DNA of 64,000 nucleotides from Pseudomonadota bacterium (GCA_963205195.1 CAUJHR010000016.1:124001-188000), one strand, 5' to 3'; numbered from the stretch's first letter, positions 39,953-49,917 are shown. Notes: a model not told the origin generated them from the sequence alone. Made by a program: numbers and translations.

Positions 39953-40519
39953 CTAAAGCTGAGGCGAAAGAACTGAATCCGGCAATGTTTCATGCATTGG
40001 GTCAATAACTACAGTATCGGCAGACGCATCGTTTTTCTGGTCTTTAACCGGCGTTGGCGGCGCTACAAAAACTGGTTTCATATTAGCGATTTTTTTCTCT
40101 ACATCATTCCCGGCATTATCTTCACGTAGTGGCAGAAGCTTCATGGTTGCCGGACGCGGAGGAGCAGCACCAGCTCCCTGGTATGCCACCAGTTTATTCT
40201 CCCAGCCTGGCATTTGTTCGCGGTAACATAAAATATCCTGTAAAACGCGGTAGCAATAACGCACTGGCATAGGCTGCTTGGCGGTGCTGGGAAGCGGTGT
40301 AAGCCACCATTTACGCATTTGCTCCCCGGTTTTCTTCAAATTATCCCGTACATCATTTGCAACGCGCATACCATTTTTTTCAACATTATCCTGCACGGTT
40401 TTCGCATCCTTATTGGCCTGCGCCACCACAACCTTCTTATCTTCCTCATAATGGTCGCATGAGCAAAGGCATAACATACTGAAAATAATTAAAAATTTCT
40501 GCAAATCCAAATCCTTCAT
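39953..40519 (-). CDS. Hypothetical lipoprotein (start possibly 40519; track begins 40534)
   Basis: Lipobox-like LIIFSMLCLCSC at N-terminus. Confidence 0.5.
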   Translation of the reverse strand: MKDLDLQKFLIIFSMLCLCSCDHYEEDKKVVVAQANKDAKTVQDNVEKNGMRVANDVRDNLKKTGEQMRKWWLTPLPSTAKQPMPVRYCYRVLQDILCYREQMPGWENKLVAYQGAGAAPPRPATMKLLPLREDNAGNDVEKKIANMKPVFVAPPTPVKDQKNDASADTVVIDPMHETLPDSVLSPQL

Positions 40520-40648
40520 ATTTATGGCCGCCATAATATAATAATATCCAGCAAGTTACAGCAAATTTTATGCCATCATCAATTGATTAACATTGCGATA
40601 AAAGTAAATATGAAGTAATATTTGTTTTTAACTAAATCAGGGCAAACA

Positions 40649-41374
40649 GTGGAAGAGCAACAAAATCCGTTAGTAGAAGCGACCATTGCGGTAAAGGAGC
40701 GGGCTATTGCAAATCTTAATGCCATTCCCCTACAGTTTTATACCCCATTTGATAAACCAAACATCAAAGCTGTCCTTGAATCAAAAGACCATTTGTTTAA
40801 CACAATATCAGCATCATTGCGCTATCTGGAATTGGACGAAATTAATGCAGGTACCGGGGATTATTCTTTGACAAGGAAAAGGCCGGATACTGCAAACCCA
40901 AAGGGCGAGATTAAATTAGAATTAAGCAGGAGCGGTATTATAAAACTTGCGCGAACGGGAGTTAAAACCGAAATATTGCAAGCAATTCTAAATGCTCTTA
41001 CTGATGAAAAAAAGTCTGTTTTCAATCTCAGCAATCTTGAATATGTAGCGCCTTTTAATAATACAGATATAAAGGTCGCATTAAATAACCATAATGATAT
41101 ATACAAGATATTATCCCAATCATTAAAGAGTTTGGGATTGAATAATAATTCAGAAAAAAATGATTCAAAAGAAATTGATTATACTATCGTTGATTATACT
41201 ATTGGTGTGGTAGATGCGGATAAAAACAATCCCGGCATAATCCAGTTAAAGCTTACCAGAAGCGGCGCGGAAAAACTCGCCCGCGCAGGTGTGAAGTCAG
41301 AAGTGCTGCAAACCTTCCTGCCACTTGAAGAGCGCAAGCAAACTGGCTTTGTTGAGCGTGTAAATAGCAGGTAA
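40649..41374 (+). CDS. Hypothetical protein with an internal duplication (GTG start at 40649 or TTG at 40622)
   Basis: Two tandem homologous modules visible in the translation. Confidence 0.55.
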   Translation: MEEQQNPLVEATIAVKERAIANLNAIPLQFYTPFDKPNIKAVLESKDHLFNTISASLRYLELDEINAGTGDYSLTRKRPDTANPKGEIKLELSRSGIIKLARTGVKTEILQAILNALTDEKKSVFNLSNLEYVAPFNNTDIKVALNNHNDIYKILSQSLKSLGLNNNSEKNDSKEIDYTIVDYTIGVVDADKNNPGIIQLKLTRSGAEKLARAGVKSEVLQTFLPLEERKQTGFVERVNSR

Positions 41375-41890
41375 TTATTTTTCCGGCGTTAGAAAAAGTG
41401 CCAGCTTGCTGTGTGCATGGCTAATATTAACCCACTCACCTTCAAAATTAATCACCACCAGTGAACAGGTGGGAAATTCCATCTGCAAATTATTATGCAT
41501 CTGCTTATCACCTTCTTTGGCAAGCGAAAGGGCGAGTTGGTAAAGGCCGGGATTATGCCCAACCACCATAAGCTTTTTTATATTTTCCGGGATCATTGCT
41601 ATCTGGTTGAAGAGTTCATTTTCCGAAGCATTATAAATTTTTTCACTGTAGTTTACGGCGGGTTTTTCTGCGAAAGAAATCTGGGCTTCCGCCAGCGTTT
41701 CGCGGGTGCGCGTTGCAGTTGAGCATAATATATATTCTGGGATTATATTCCTGTCGGCCAGCGCTTCACCTGCCCATATTGCTTCTTCGCGCCCCTTAGA
41801 AGTCAGTTTGCGGTTATGGTCATGCTCGCTGATACCTGCGTTTCTCGCCTGCCCGTGCCGTAGGATTATAAGGGTTTTCTTAGTTTGCAC
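41375..41890 (-). CDS. SixA-like histidine phosphatase
   Basis: LIILRHGQARN, VVGHNPGL. Confidence 0.88.
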   Translation of the reverse strand: MQTKKTLIILRHGQARNAGISEHDHNRKLTSKGREEAIWAGEALADRNIIPEYILCSTATRTRETLAEAQISFAEKPAVNYSEKIYNASENELFNQIAMIPENIKKLMVVGHNPGLYQLALSLAKEGDKQMHNNLQMEFPTCSLVVINFEGEWVNISHAHSKLALFLTPEK

Positions 41891-42001
41891 CTTATTTTAA
41901 AGCTTTCTTAATGTAATTTCGAACTAATCAAAGTAATCTTTACCACTTAATTAATATCATTTTAAGCATATACTAATATAATGTTCCAACACAATATTAT
42001 T

Positions 42002-42145
42002 AGATAGTATGCAGTTTTCGCTGCGCCGTTGGCAAAAAGCAACGTTTTTGAGGCTTTCAACCGCAGCGTAGCAGCGCTACGTGAGGATTGAAAATGAGAA
42101 AAACTAAGCGTTTGACAGGTGCAGTTAGAAAACCGCTTACTATCT
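42002..42145. repeat. Palindromic element family A, divergent full copy in ppk leader
   Basis: AGATAGTA/TACTATCT; GTTTTC/GAAAAC; CTGC/GCAG; AACG/CGTT; TTCAA/TTGAA; apical CGTAGC..GCTACGTGAG. Confidence 0.82.
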
Positions 42146-42151
42146 GTTGCT

Positions 42152-44314
42152 ATGAGTGAGAATACCAACCTTTTACAATCCAGCGCCCGGTTTTTCAACC
42201 GCGAAACCTCTTGGCTGAATTTTAATATCCGCGTTCTGGAGGAAGCAGAAAATCCTAACCACCCCCTTATGGAGAGGTTGAACTTCCTTGCCATTTCCGC
42301 TTCCAACCTCGACGAATTTTACATGGTGCGGGTAGCTGGCCTCAAGGATTATGTCCGTCAGGGCATCACCAAGCAAAGCACCGATGGCATGACTCCAGCA
42401 GGCGAATTGGAAATAATAAAGCAAATGGTTAAACACATGGTGGAGCGCCAGCACAGGTGCTGGACCGATTTGCGCTTGTGCCTGGAAAAACAGGATATAA
42501 AAATTCTAAAAGCAGACAGCCTTAGCAAAAAGGAGCATAGCTGGCTTGAACATCATTTCATGGAAAATATTTTCCCGGTACTTACGCCAATTGCAATCGA
42601 TCCCGCGCACCCCTTCCCATTCCTTCCTAACTTAAGCCTTGCGTTGGTATTCCAGCTTACACATGCAATACATACAAAGATAGATGCTGTAAAAGAATCA
42701 AGCGAGCAGATAGCTATAATCCCGTTGCCCGCCCGCCTGCCCCGCTTCATCATTATGCCCGGCAAGAAATTGCGCTATGTAATGCTCGAGGATATTATAA
42801 AACTTTTCCTCCCGGTCATGATGCCTAATTTTTCGGTGCATGACAGCGCCCTTTTCCGTATCATCCGCGATAGCGAACTCGAAATTGAAGATGAAGATAA
42901 AGACTTCGTGCGTAACTTCGAACTTGCTGTAAAGCAACGCCGCCGTGGTCGTGTGATACAGATAAAATTCGCAAGCCCCGCCAGCCATACTCTTGTCCAG
43001 TTCGTTTCCGAGCAGATGCATGTTGAAATGGAGAATGTAATAGATGTTGAAGGGCTGCTGGGGCTGGTTAATTTAAAGGAGCTGCTTGAGCATGCGCCGC
43101 CTTCCATGCGCTTCCAGCCATTCAAAGTACGCTTTCCTGAACGTATAAATGATTTCGGAGGAAATTGCTTTGCCGCCATCGCCGCCAAAGACATCATAAT
43201 CCATCACCCATTTGAAACATTCGACGTGGTGATCCAGTTCCTGCGCCAAGCGGCTGAAGACCCGGACGTAGTTTCAATCAAACAAACATTATACCGAACC
43301 AGCAAAGACTCACCAATAGCCCGTGCGCTTATTGCCGCCGCCGAAGCTGGGAAATCAGTAACGGCACTGGTAGAACTCAAAGCCCGCTTTGATGAGGAAA
43401 CCAATATAAAATGGGCGCGTGATTTAGAAAGCGCCGGGGTACAAGTTGTCTATGGTTTCGTAGGGTTGAAAACCCACGCGAAAGTCACTCTGGTTACACG
43501 CCGGGAAAATAACAAGCTGGTTTCCTATGTCCATTTTGGAACAGGAAACTACCACCCGGCAACTGCAAAGCTTTATACCGACCTGTCATTTTTTACCTGC
43601 GAACCAAGCCTGTGCCGCGATACCGCTTACCTTTTTAATTTTGTAACCGGCAATGCCCCGCCGCGTAAATTCAACAAGCTTATAATCGCCCCGCATAACA
43701 TGCGAAAGCGCCTGCTTTCAATGATAGAAGACGAGATTGAACATGTAAGGAACGGGCGCAAGGGAACTATCTGGGCAAAAATGAATTCACTAGTTGATGA
43801 ACAAGTGATAGATGCGCTTTACCGCGCTTCACAGGCAGGAGTGATAATAGAGCTGGTAGTTCGCGGAATTTGCTGCCTGCGCCCAGGTGTCCCTGGTCTT
43901 TCCGACAATATCCGCGTTAAAAGCATAATCGGCAGGTTCCTTGAACATTCACGTATCTATTGTTTCGGCAATGGTTATGAAATGCCCTCCCCTAACGCCA
44001 AAGTATTCATTGGCTCGGCAGACTGGATGCCGCGCAATTTCGACTGGCGCGTGGAGGTAATAGTGCCGATAGAGAACCCCACCGTCCATGAGCAGATAAT
44101 GGGGCAGATAATGATGGCCAACCTTAAAGATGAGAGCCAGAGCTGGGTATTGCAGCAAGACGGCGCCTATAAACGAATTTCACTGGATAGCAAGGCGATC
44201 TCGGCGCATGACTATTTTATCAAAAATCCGAGCTTGTCAGGACGCGGCACATCGCTTAAAAGAGCCAAATCAACCCAGATGTTAAAATATAAGGCAGTAA
44301 AGAAGGATGGCTGA
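42152..44314 (+). CDS. ppk: Polyphosphate kinase 1 (start likely MSENTNLLQ at 42152; track begins 42119)
   Basis: FFNRETSWLNFNIRVLEEA, GNYHPATAKLYTDLS. Confidence 0.96.
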   Translation: MSENTNLLQSSARFFNRETSWLNFNIRVLEEAENPNHPLMERLNFLAISASNLDEFYMVRVAGLKDYVRQGITKQSTDGMTPAGELEIIKQMVKHMVERQHRCWTDLRLCLEKQDIKILKADSLSKKEHSWLEHHFMENIFPVLTPIAIDPAHPFPFLPNLSLALVFQLTHAIHTKIDAVKESSEQIAIIPLPARLPRFIIMPGKKLRYVMLEDIIKLFLPVMMPNFSVHDSALFRIIRDSELEIEDEDKDFVRNFELAVKQRRRGRVIQIKFASPASHTLVQFVSEQMHVEMENVIDVEGLLGLVNLKELLEHAPPSMRFQPFKVRFPERINDFGGNCFAAIAAKDIIIHHPFETFDVVIQFLRQAAEDPDVVSIKQTLYRTSKDSPIARALIAAAEAGKSVTALVELKARFDEETNIKWARDLESAGVQVVYGFVGLKTHAKVTLVTRRENNKLVSYVHFGTGNYHPATAKLYTDLSFFTCEPSLCRDTAYLFNFVTGNAPPRKFNKLIIAPHNMRKRLLSMIEDEIEHVRNGRKGTIWAKMNSLVDEQVIDALYRASQAGVIIELVVRGICCLRPGVPGLSDNIRVKSIIGRFLEHSRIYCFGNGYEMPSPNAKVFIGSADWMPRNFDWRVEVIVPIENPTVHEQIMGQIMMANLKDESQSWVLQQDGAYKRISLDSKAISAHDYFIKNPSLSGRGTSLKRAKSTQMLKYKAVKKDG

Positions 44315-45800
44315 TAATTCAATTTTGCCGCCAGTGCGTGAGGACGCCCGAATAGGTATCATCGACATTGGTTCCAATTCTATCCGTCTTGTGGTTTACG
44401 ATCAGTATAAACGCACCCCTATCCCTATCTATAATGAAAAAGTGCTGTGCGAGCTTGGAAAAGGCCTTGCCTCCAGCGGAGTATTGAACCCGGCAGGTGT
44501 AGAGATGGGCAAGCTTGCGCTTCGCCGCTTCGTTGCCATGGGCCGCAATATGGGTATAGCCGAGCTGCATGTCATTGCCACCGCAGCAATACGCGATGCA
44601 AAGGATGGCCATGAATTCACCAACTGGCTGGAAAAAACATACAATGTTAAGGCCGATGTAATTTCCGGCGAAGAAGAAGCAAGGCTTGGGGCATTTGCTG
44701 TCTGTTCCTCTATCTACAAACCAAAAGGCATCACTGCCGATTTAGGCGGAGGAAGCCTTGAGCTGGTGCGCGTAAACGATGGTACGATTTCCGGCCATAC
44801 CAGCCTGCCACTTGGCAGCTTGCGTATGCTGGATGAAAGCAAAGGAGACCGCGACAAATTGCGTAAGCTTATTGATAAGCGCTTCTTAGAGGTAAACTGG
44901 CTTGATGATGGCAAAACTCCAAGCATCTATGCAATTGGCGGAAGCTTCCGCGCCCTTGCAAAGATGCACATGGTAGCAAATAATTATCCGCTGCAGATAC
45001 TTCACGAATATACTGTAGCAGCAAAACCATTCCTCGCTTTCGTGCGCGAGATAGCGGATATGTCGATAGAAAAAATCGAAAAATATCCCGGCTCTGCCGC
45101 AAAGCGCGCCTCCGCCCTTCCCGGCGCTGCAATGGTGCTGGAAACATTGCTTACCGCCAGCAAAGCAGAAAATATAATATTCTCTGCAAGCGGTATCCGC
45201 GAAGGTTACGTATACAAAAAACTTCCCCTGCGTGAACGCGACGAGGACGGGCTGATATTTTCCTGCCGGGAATTTTCTTCACGAAACAGCCGTAGCATAG
45301 AGTACAGCAAAGAGCTTTATGGATGGCTTCAGCCATTGCTCGATTCCGAGCCCCAATATTTGCAGCGCCTTCGCCTTGCCTTCTGCCTGCTATCTGACAT
45401 AGCGCTGCACATACACCCTGAATACCGGGCGCAATGGGCTTTCCAACGCCTTATTTATTCGGCTTTCACCAGCATAACCCATACCGAGCGCACAACACTG
45501 GCATTAGCACTATATCACCGCTACCAATTCAAATTGAAAGATGAATACCCGCAGTTGAAGCTTATAAGAAATGCCGACAAAGCGTGGGCGAAACTGCTAG
45601 GGACCGGCGCGAACCTTGCCTATCATTTATCAGGAAGCATAAGCGGCAATCTGCATAAAACCGCGCTGGTGGTAAAAGATAAAGGCATTGCGCTGCAATT
45701 CGTAGGCGACATGGCCGATATAATGGGAGATTCAATTCAAAAGCGAATTGATGGGGTAAACGAAGCCTACAGCGATTATATCCATATTTCAGAAAAATAA
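44307..45800 (+). CDS. ppx: Exopolyphosphatase (Ppx/GppA)
   Basis: IGIIDIGSNSIRLVVYD, ITADLGGGSLELVRV; overlaps ppk end by 8 nt. Confidence 0.95.
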   Translation: MADNSILPPVREDARIGIIDIGSNSIRLVVYDQYKRTPIPIYNEKVLCELGKGLASSGVLNPAGVEMGKLALRRFVAMGRNMGIAELHVIATAAIRDAKDGHEFTNWLEKTYNVKADVISGEEEARLGAFAVCSSIYKPKGITADLGGGSLELVRVNDGTISGHTSLPLGSLRMLDESKGDRDKLRKLIDKRFLEVNWLDDGKTPSIYAIGGSFRALAKMHMVANNYPLQILHEYTVAAKPFLAFVREIADMSIEKIEKYPGSAAKRASALPGAAMVLETLLTASKAENIIFSASGIREGYVYKKLPLRERDEDGLIFSCREFSSRNSRSIEYSKELYGWLQPLLDSEPQYLQRLRLAFCLLSDIALHIHPEYRAQWAFQRLIYSAFTSITHTERTTLALALYHRYQFKLKDEYPQLKLIRNADKAWAKLLGTGANLAYHLSGSISGNLHKTALVVKDKGIALQFVGDMADIMGDSIQKRIDGVNEAYSDYIHISEK

Positions 45801-45925
45801 TATATTTATCAGCATATTACATAAATAGATAAAATCACCTCTAATTTTAACAAAACCGTCATATGACATAGTGGTTAATTTTTCATATAATCACTAAATA
45901 CTAAGCTACTATATAAGGGAGCATT

Positions 45926-46414
45926 ATGTCAGACGATCAGCCTAAAGAGAAAAAAGATAACAGTTTTTTTAGAAAAATTTTAAGTGGCTGGTCAGATGAT
46001 TCTCAAGTTGGTCAAAGCCGCAATGCACGTGGAAGAACTTTTGATAATATAAAGAATATTCTTAAAGAAGCTGATAACACTCCTGGTCATGGAGAAAAAA
46101 AAGGCTTAATAGAACCCGGCGAAATAGAATATGTTTCAAAAAGAATAACTGATGAAGTCACCAAGATAGGAGCATGGCGAGTTCCAAATATTATTAATGA
46201 TATAAAAAGGGACATAGACAGAGCAAGCAATGATTTTGCTAAAAGCAAAGATGAAACTTATACCGATAAAACAACCGGAATGGTTTTCACCCGCGAGGCT
46301 TTCAAAGATTTTCTGGATGCGATGCGTAAAGGTACCAACACAAATTCACATGATTTCTCGCAGGTAACAACTCCTAAAACGCCGTCATCTAACCAAGGCC
46401 ATGAAATAGGCTAA
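45926..46414 (+). CDS. Hypothetical hydrophilic protein
   Basis: 162 aa ORF, RBS-like aaggga upstream of ATG. Confidence 0.45.
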   Translation: MSDDQPKEKKDNSFFRKILSGWSDDSQVGQSRNARGRTFDNIKNILKEADNTPGHGEKKGLIEPGEIEYVSKRITDEVTKIGAWRVPNIINDIKRDIDRASNDFAKSKDETYTDKTTGMVFTREAFKDFLDAMRKGTNTNSHDFSQVTTPKTPSSNQGHEIG

Positions 46415-46513
46415 GCCTCAAACCCGGCAAATCTTCCTTAGGCAAGGGGTAGTTAGTATTAATTATCCGTCATTGCGAGCGAACAATTTGAGCGCGGCAA
46501 TCCATAACTATTT

Positions 46514-46592
46514 GTCATCCCCGCGAAGGCGGGGATCTTTCTATATTACAGACACAATCGGCAAAATAGATTCCCGCCTACGCGGGAATGAC
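46514..46592. repeat. GTCAT..ATGAC palindromic repeat (BIME-like)
   Basis: GTCATCCCCGCGAAGGCGGGGATC ... GATTCCCGCCTACGCGGGAATGAC. Confidence 0.85.
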
Positions 46593-46610
46593 GAATTACT
46601 ACTTTCTTCC

Positions 46611-46660
46611 CAAAACTCGCTGGCGTGAGGCAAGCGCGCACAGCAATGAAGTGGCTGACC
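46611..46660. repeat. Family A 5'-half fragment
   Basis: caaaactcgctggcgtgaggcaagcgcgcacagcaatgaagtggc identical in most positions to the 5' arm of the 39.8 and 50.5 kb copies; no 3' arm. Confidence 0.8.
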
Positions 46661-46675
46661 AATATGATAGTTGGG

Positions 46676-46796
46676 AAACTCGCTTTGGCAAAAAAGCGCG
46701 AAGCGATGGACACCGAGAAAAGTTGAGCGTACACGCTAGTACGTGACTTTTCGAGGAGGCTCCATAGCAAGTAGATTTGAAGCCAAAGTAGAGTTT
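46676..46796. repeat. Palindromic element family A, full copy overlapping hldD stop codon
   Basis: AAACTC/GAGTTT; CTTTGGC/GCCAAAG; GCgATGGA/TCCATaGC; GAAAAGT/ACTTTTC; GTAC..GTAC. Confidence 0.9.
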
Positions 46797-47787
46797 ACAG
46801 GTACGGGTCTTCTTTCAGAAGGTAGTTCTGCACGTAATCCTTGATGCCATCTTGTAGGCTTGTGAATGAATCGGTATATCCAGCAGCACGCAGGCGGTCT
46901 AGTTTCGCCTCGGTAAAATACTGGTACTTCTTCACAAGCTCCGGAGGCATGTCGATATATAATATACGCGCATCATAACCAAGAGCAGAGAATATAGCCT
47001 TAGCCATTTCATTGAACGTGCTTGGCTTACCACTGCCCAGATTGAACAGGCCCGACACTTGCGGATTGTCAAGGCACCACAGCAGCACCTTAACAATATC
47101 CTTTACATAGGCCATATCGCGTAATTGTCCGCCGTCAGCATATTTGCTGTTATAAGAGCGAAACAATTTTATGCTGCTATGCTCAATCGCATGCGATGCG
47201 ATCTGCGAAATCACACTGCTCTGGGCTTCTTTATGATATTCATTAGGTCCATACGCATTGAACAACTTAAAACCAACCCATTGCGGTAGCGGCACCTCAC
47301 CAGTGGCAACAACCCTCGCCACATGCGTGTCAAATAAATGCTTGCTCCATCCATAGCCCGAAAGCGGCGTGAGCTTCTGCAGATATGCAAGATCCATATT
47401 ATCATCAAAACCGTTTGCGCCATTGCCGTAAGTAGCCGCGGCAGAAATATATACAAAGCGCACTTCGTTCTTGTTGCACCAGCGCCAAAGGTTCAGTGAC
47501 AGTGCAAAATTATTTTGCAGTATCATGTCAATGCGGTTTTCAGTGGTCGAAGATAGAGAGCCTAAATGATATACCATTTCTATATTGGTATGGTGCAGGT
47601 CGAGCCAGTCGAATAGTTCACGCGGTAATATTATTTCATGCGCCGGATGCTTACTTAGGTTACGCCATTTATCGCCAACCCCGAATTCATCACATACTAC
47701 TATATTATGGGTGCCGCGCTTGATAAGTTCAGCAACAAGGTTAGAACCAATGAACCCGCCGCCGCCAGTAACCAGGATATTTTTCAT
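46795..47787 (-). CDS. hldD: ADP-L-glycero-D-manno-heptose-6-epimerase
   Basis: VTGGGGFIGSNLV, YISAAATYGNG, FNAYGPNEYHK. Confidence 0.93.
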   Translation of the reverse strand: MKNILVTGGGGFIGSNLVAELIKRGTHNIVVCDEFGVGDKWRNLSKHPAHEIILPRELFDWLDLHHTNIEMVYHLGSLSSTTENRIDMILQNNFALSLNLWRWCNKNEVRFVYISAAATYGNGANGFDDNMDLAYLQKLTPLSGYGWSKHLFDTHVARVVATGEVPLPQWVGFKLFNAYGPNEYHKEAQSSVISQIASHAIEHSSIKLFRSYNSKYADGGQLRDMAYVKDIVKVLLWCLDNPQVSGLFNLGSGKPSTFNEMAKAIFSALGYDARILYIDMPPELVKKYQYFTEAKLDRLRAAGYTDSFTSLQDGIKDYVQNYLLKEDPYL

Positions 47788-47897
47788 ATGTCTTTCTTGG
47801 TTGGTTTAAAAAACTTCCATAAATTCCCTTCTTATTATATAGTAAAAACCCTTAACAAAGCGTAAACCAGCCAAAAGCAGCAAATAAGGATAATTAC

Positions 47898-48173
47898 ATG
47901 GAAAATAACAATAAATTCTTTTTAGACCTCTCCCGTATGGCCAGCGGCGCTGCCGGAGGGTTAATGGATGTTAAGCGTGAAATCGAAGAATCTGTTCATA
48001 TCCAGATAGAAAAATTATTACAAAAGATGAACTTAGTTACTAAAGAAGAGTTCGATACTACCCAGGAAATGCTCAAAAAGGCACGAAATGAGCAAGAAGA
48101 GCTTAAAAGGCGTTTTGACGAGCTGGAATTGAGGATAAATTCCCTAACTATCGGGGAAAAAAGCAATAAATAG
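47898..48173 (+). CDS. UbiK/BMFP-family coiled-coil protein
   Basis: 91 aa; VTKEEFDTTQEMLKKARNEQEELKRRFDELE. Confidence 0.8.
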   Translation: MENNNKFFLDLSRMASGAAGGLMDVKREIEESVHIQIEKLLQKMNLVTKEEFDTTQEMLKKARNEQEELKRRFDELELRINSLTIGEKSNK

Positions 48174-48292
48174 CAAGGCACTCACTTTGAGCCAATAAGC
48201 AATTGAATTTGTTTAATAAAATAAATTTCATTTATTCTTTCTTAAAGTAATGGATTTTTGAATCGTTCCATGTCAGGATTGATTCATGTAAG

Positions 48293-48324
48293 TCGCGCTG
48301 TATCTTATTTACAGCGCGATTTTT
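48293..48324 (+). terminator. Rho-independent terminator-like hairpin
   Basis: TCGCGCTGTA-tcttatt-TACAGCGCGA followed by TTTT. Confidence 0.6.
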
Positions 48325-48385
48325 AGATAAAAATTTCAGTCAATTTTTGCTGCATGATTTTTTAAAAAATTTGGAGAATAAAAAA

Positions 48386-48886
48386 ATGAAATCGCTACAG
48401 ATCAAAACCGATAAAATTTATAACCCACTCGACATCGCTGAGTTGGTGATTATGGATCGTGATTGGGTGTTTGATCGCCCCGATGATGGTGAGCTTGTCG
48501 CCGAAGTAACCGGTGTTTGGTGCAACTATCACATCTGGTTCACATGGCAGGAAGAATCCGGCGGCCTAACACTTTCATGCTCGCTCGATAATAAATTCCA
48601 GCAACAGGCGATAGCGAAAATTCATTCCATCCTTGCAATGGCGAATGAAAAATTATGGCTCGGCCATTTCGGTTTCTGCACACAGGATAATTCTATTGTG
48701 TTCCGCCACTCACTTCTTTTGCGTGATGGTGCAGGCACTACAGCCGAGCATTTGCAAGAGCTTCTCGATCTTGCCATCAGCGAGTGCGAGCGCTTCTATC
48801 CGGCCTTCCAGTCGGTAGTGTGGGGTGGCAAAACTCCTGCCGAAGCAATCGAGATCGCGTTGTTCGAAACAATAGCGGAAGCTTAA
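48386..48886 (+). CDS. YbjN-domain protein (start likely MKSLQIKTDK at 48386)
   Basis: LVIMDRDWVFDRPDDGELVAEVTGVWCNYHIWFTWQEE. Confidence 0.85.
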   Translation: MKSLQIKTDKIYNPLDIAELVIMDRDWVFDRPDDGELVAEVTGVWCNYHIWFTWQEESGGLTLSCSLDNKFQQQAIAKIHSILAMANEKLWLGHFGFCTQDNSIVFRHSLLLRDGAGTTAEHLQELLDLAISECERFYPAFQSVVWGGKTPAEAIEIALFETIAEA

Positions 48887-48887
48887 T

Positions 48888-49001
48888 CGGATAACAGATA
48901 ACGGATGACAGAATTTTTTTGTCAGTCTATATACTTGTCATCTGTAATCCGTCATCCGTCATCTGAATTTATATGTCATCCGCCATCTGTCATCCGTCAT
49001 C
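48888..49001. repeat. STRR-like GTCATCCGTCATC word repeat
   Basis: GGATAACAGATAACGGATGACAG .. TGTCATCTGTAATCCGTCATCCGTCATCTG .. TGTCATCCGCCATCTGTCATCCGTCATC. Confidence 0.85.
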
Positions 49002-49779
49002 TTTATTACTCGTCGGCCATGGTAATATGGGCAGCGCCATGCTTGCAAGCTGGCGTAAAAATCCGGCAAATAATATTTCTGAATTTTATGTTATCGACCC
49101 AAAACATTCCGCCCACGGTTTGTTTTTTAGCGATCTTGATAGCCTGCCGAAAAATATAAATCCCGGCATAATAGTTTTTGCTGCCAAGCCGCAGCAGCTC
49201 GCCGAAATTTTACCGCAGTATAAAAAGCGCTTTGGGAACTCTCCATTATATATATCTATCGCCGCCGGAAAGACGCTGGCATTTTTTACGCAGCATCTTG
49301 GAAGTGACGTAAAGATAATCCGCGCCATGCCGAATACTCCTGCCCTTGTCGGCAAAGCCATCACCGGCCTGTGTCACACCCCTAATATAGATGAGTCACA
49401 AAAAAATCAGGCAACTGCATTAATTGAAACATTTGGCAAAGCTGTATGGGTTGCTGAATCAGATATGGACGCAGTAACTGCAATCTCCGGCTCCGGCCCT
49501 GCTTATGTGTTGCTATTCCTCGAATCCCTCACCAAGGCGGGAATAAATGCCGGGCTTGCTCCCGATATAGCCCAGGCTCTTGCGTTGGAAATGACGCACG
49601 GCACCATCCATCTCGCTTCTAAAATCCCAGAAACTTTTGAAAAACTCCGCCATAATGTTACCAGCAAAGGGGGCACCACAGAAGCAGCCCTCAATATACT
49701 AATGTCCGAAAACGGCATAGAAAAATTATTGGATGACGCCGTAAAAGCCGCCATAAAACGTGCAAAGGAATTAGCGTAG
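48973..49779 (+). CDS. proC: Pyrroline-5-carboxylate reductase
   Basis: LLLVGHGNMGSAML, MPNTPALVGKAITGLC, SGSGPAYV. Confidence 0.94.
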   Translation: MSSAICHPSSLLLVGHGNMGSAMLASWRKNPANNISEFYVIDPKHSAHGLFFSDLDSLPKNINPGIIVFAAKPQQLAEILPQYKKRFGNSPLYISIAAGKTLAFFTQHLGSDVKIIRAMPNTPALVGKAITGLCHTPNIDESQKNQATALIETFGKAVWVAESDMDAVTAISGSGPAYVLLFLESLTKAGINAGLAPDIAQALALEMTHGTIHLASKIPETFEKLRHNVTSKGGTTEAALNILMSENGIEKLLDDAVKAAIKRAKELA

Positions 49780-49917
49780 CGTCATCCGGCTTCTGTCATC
49801 CGTCATCCGAAATTGTGCACTGCAACATTTTTGCTTGACTTGCTCACCTCACTACTATATATTACGCACCTGATTCGGGATTATTTCTATTTGTTTATCA
49901 CTTTTTAGGAGATTATT

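Noticed and set aside
48905-49159. 84-aa ORF MTEFFCQSIYLSSVIRHPSSEFICHPPSVIRHLYYSS
   Set aside because: Translation of the GTCATC word repeat overlapping the proC start; no coding evidence.
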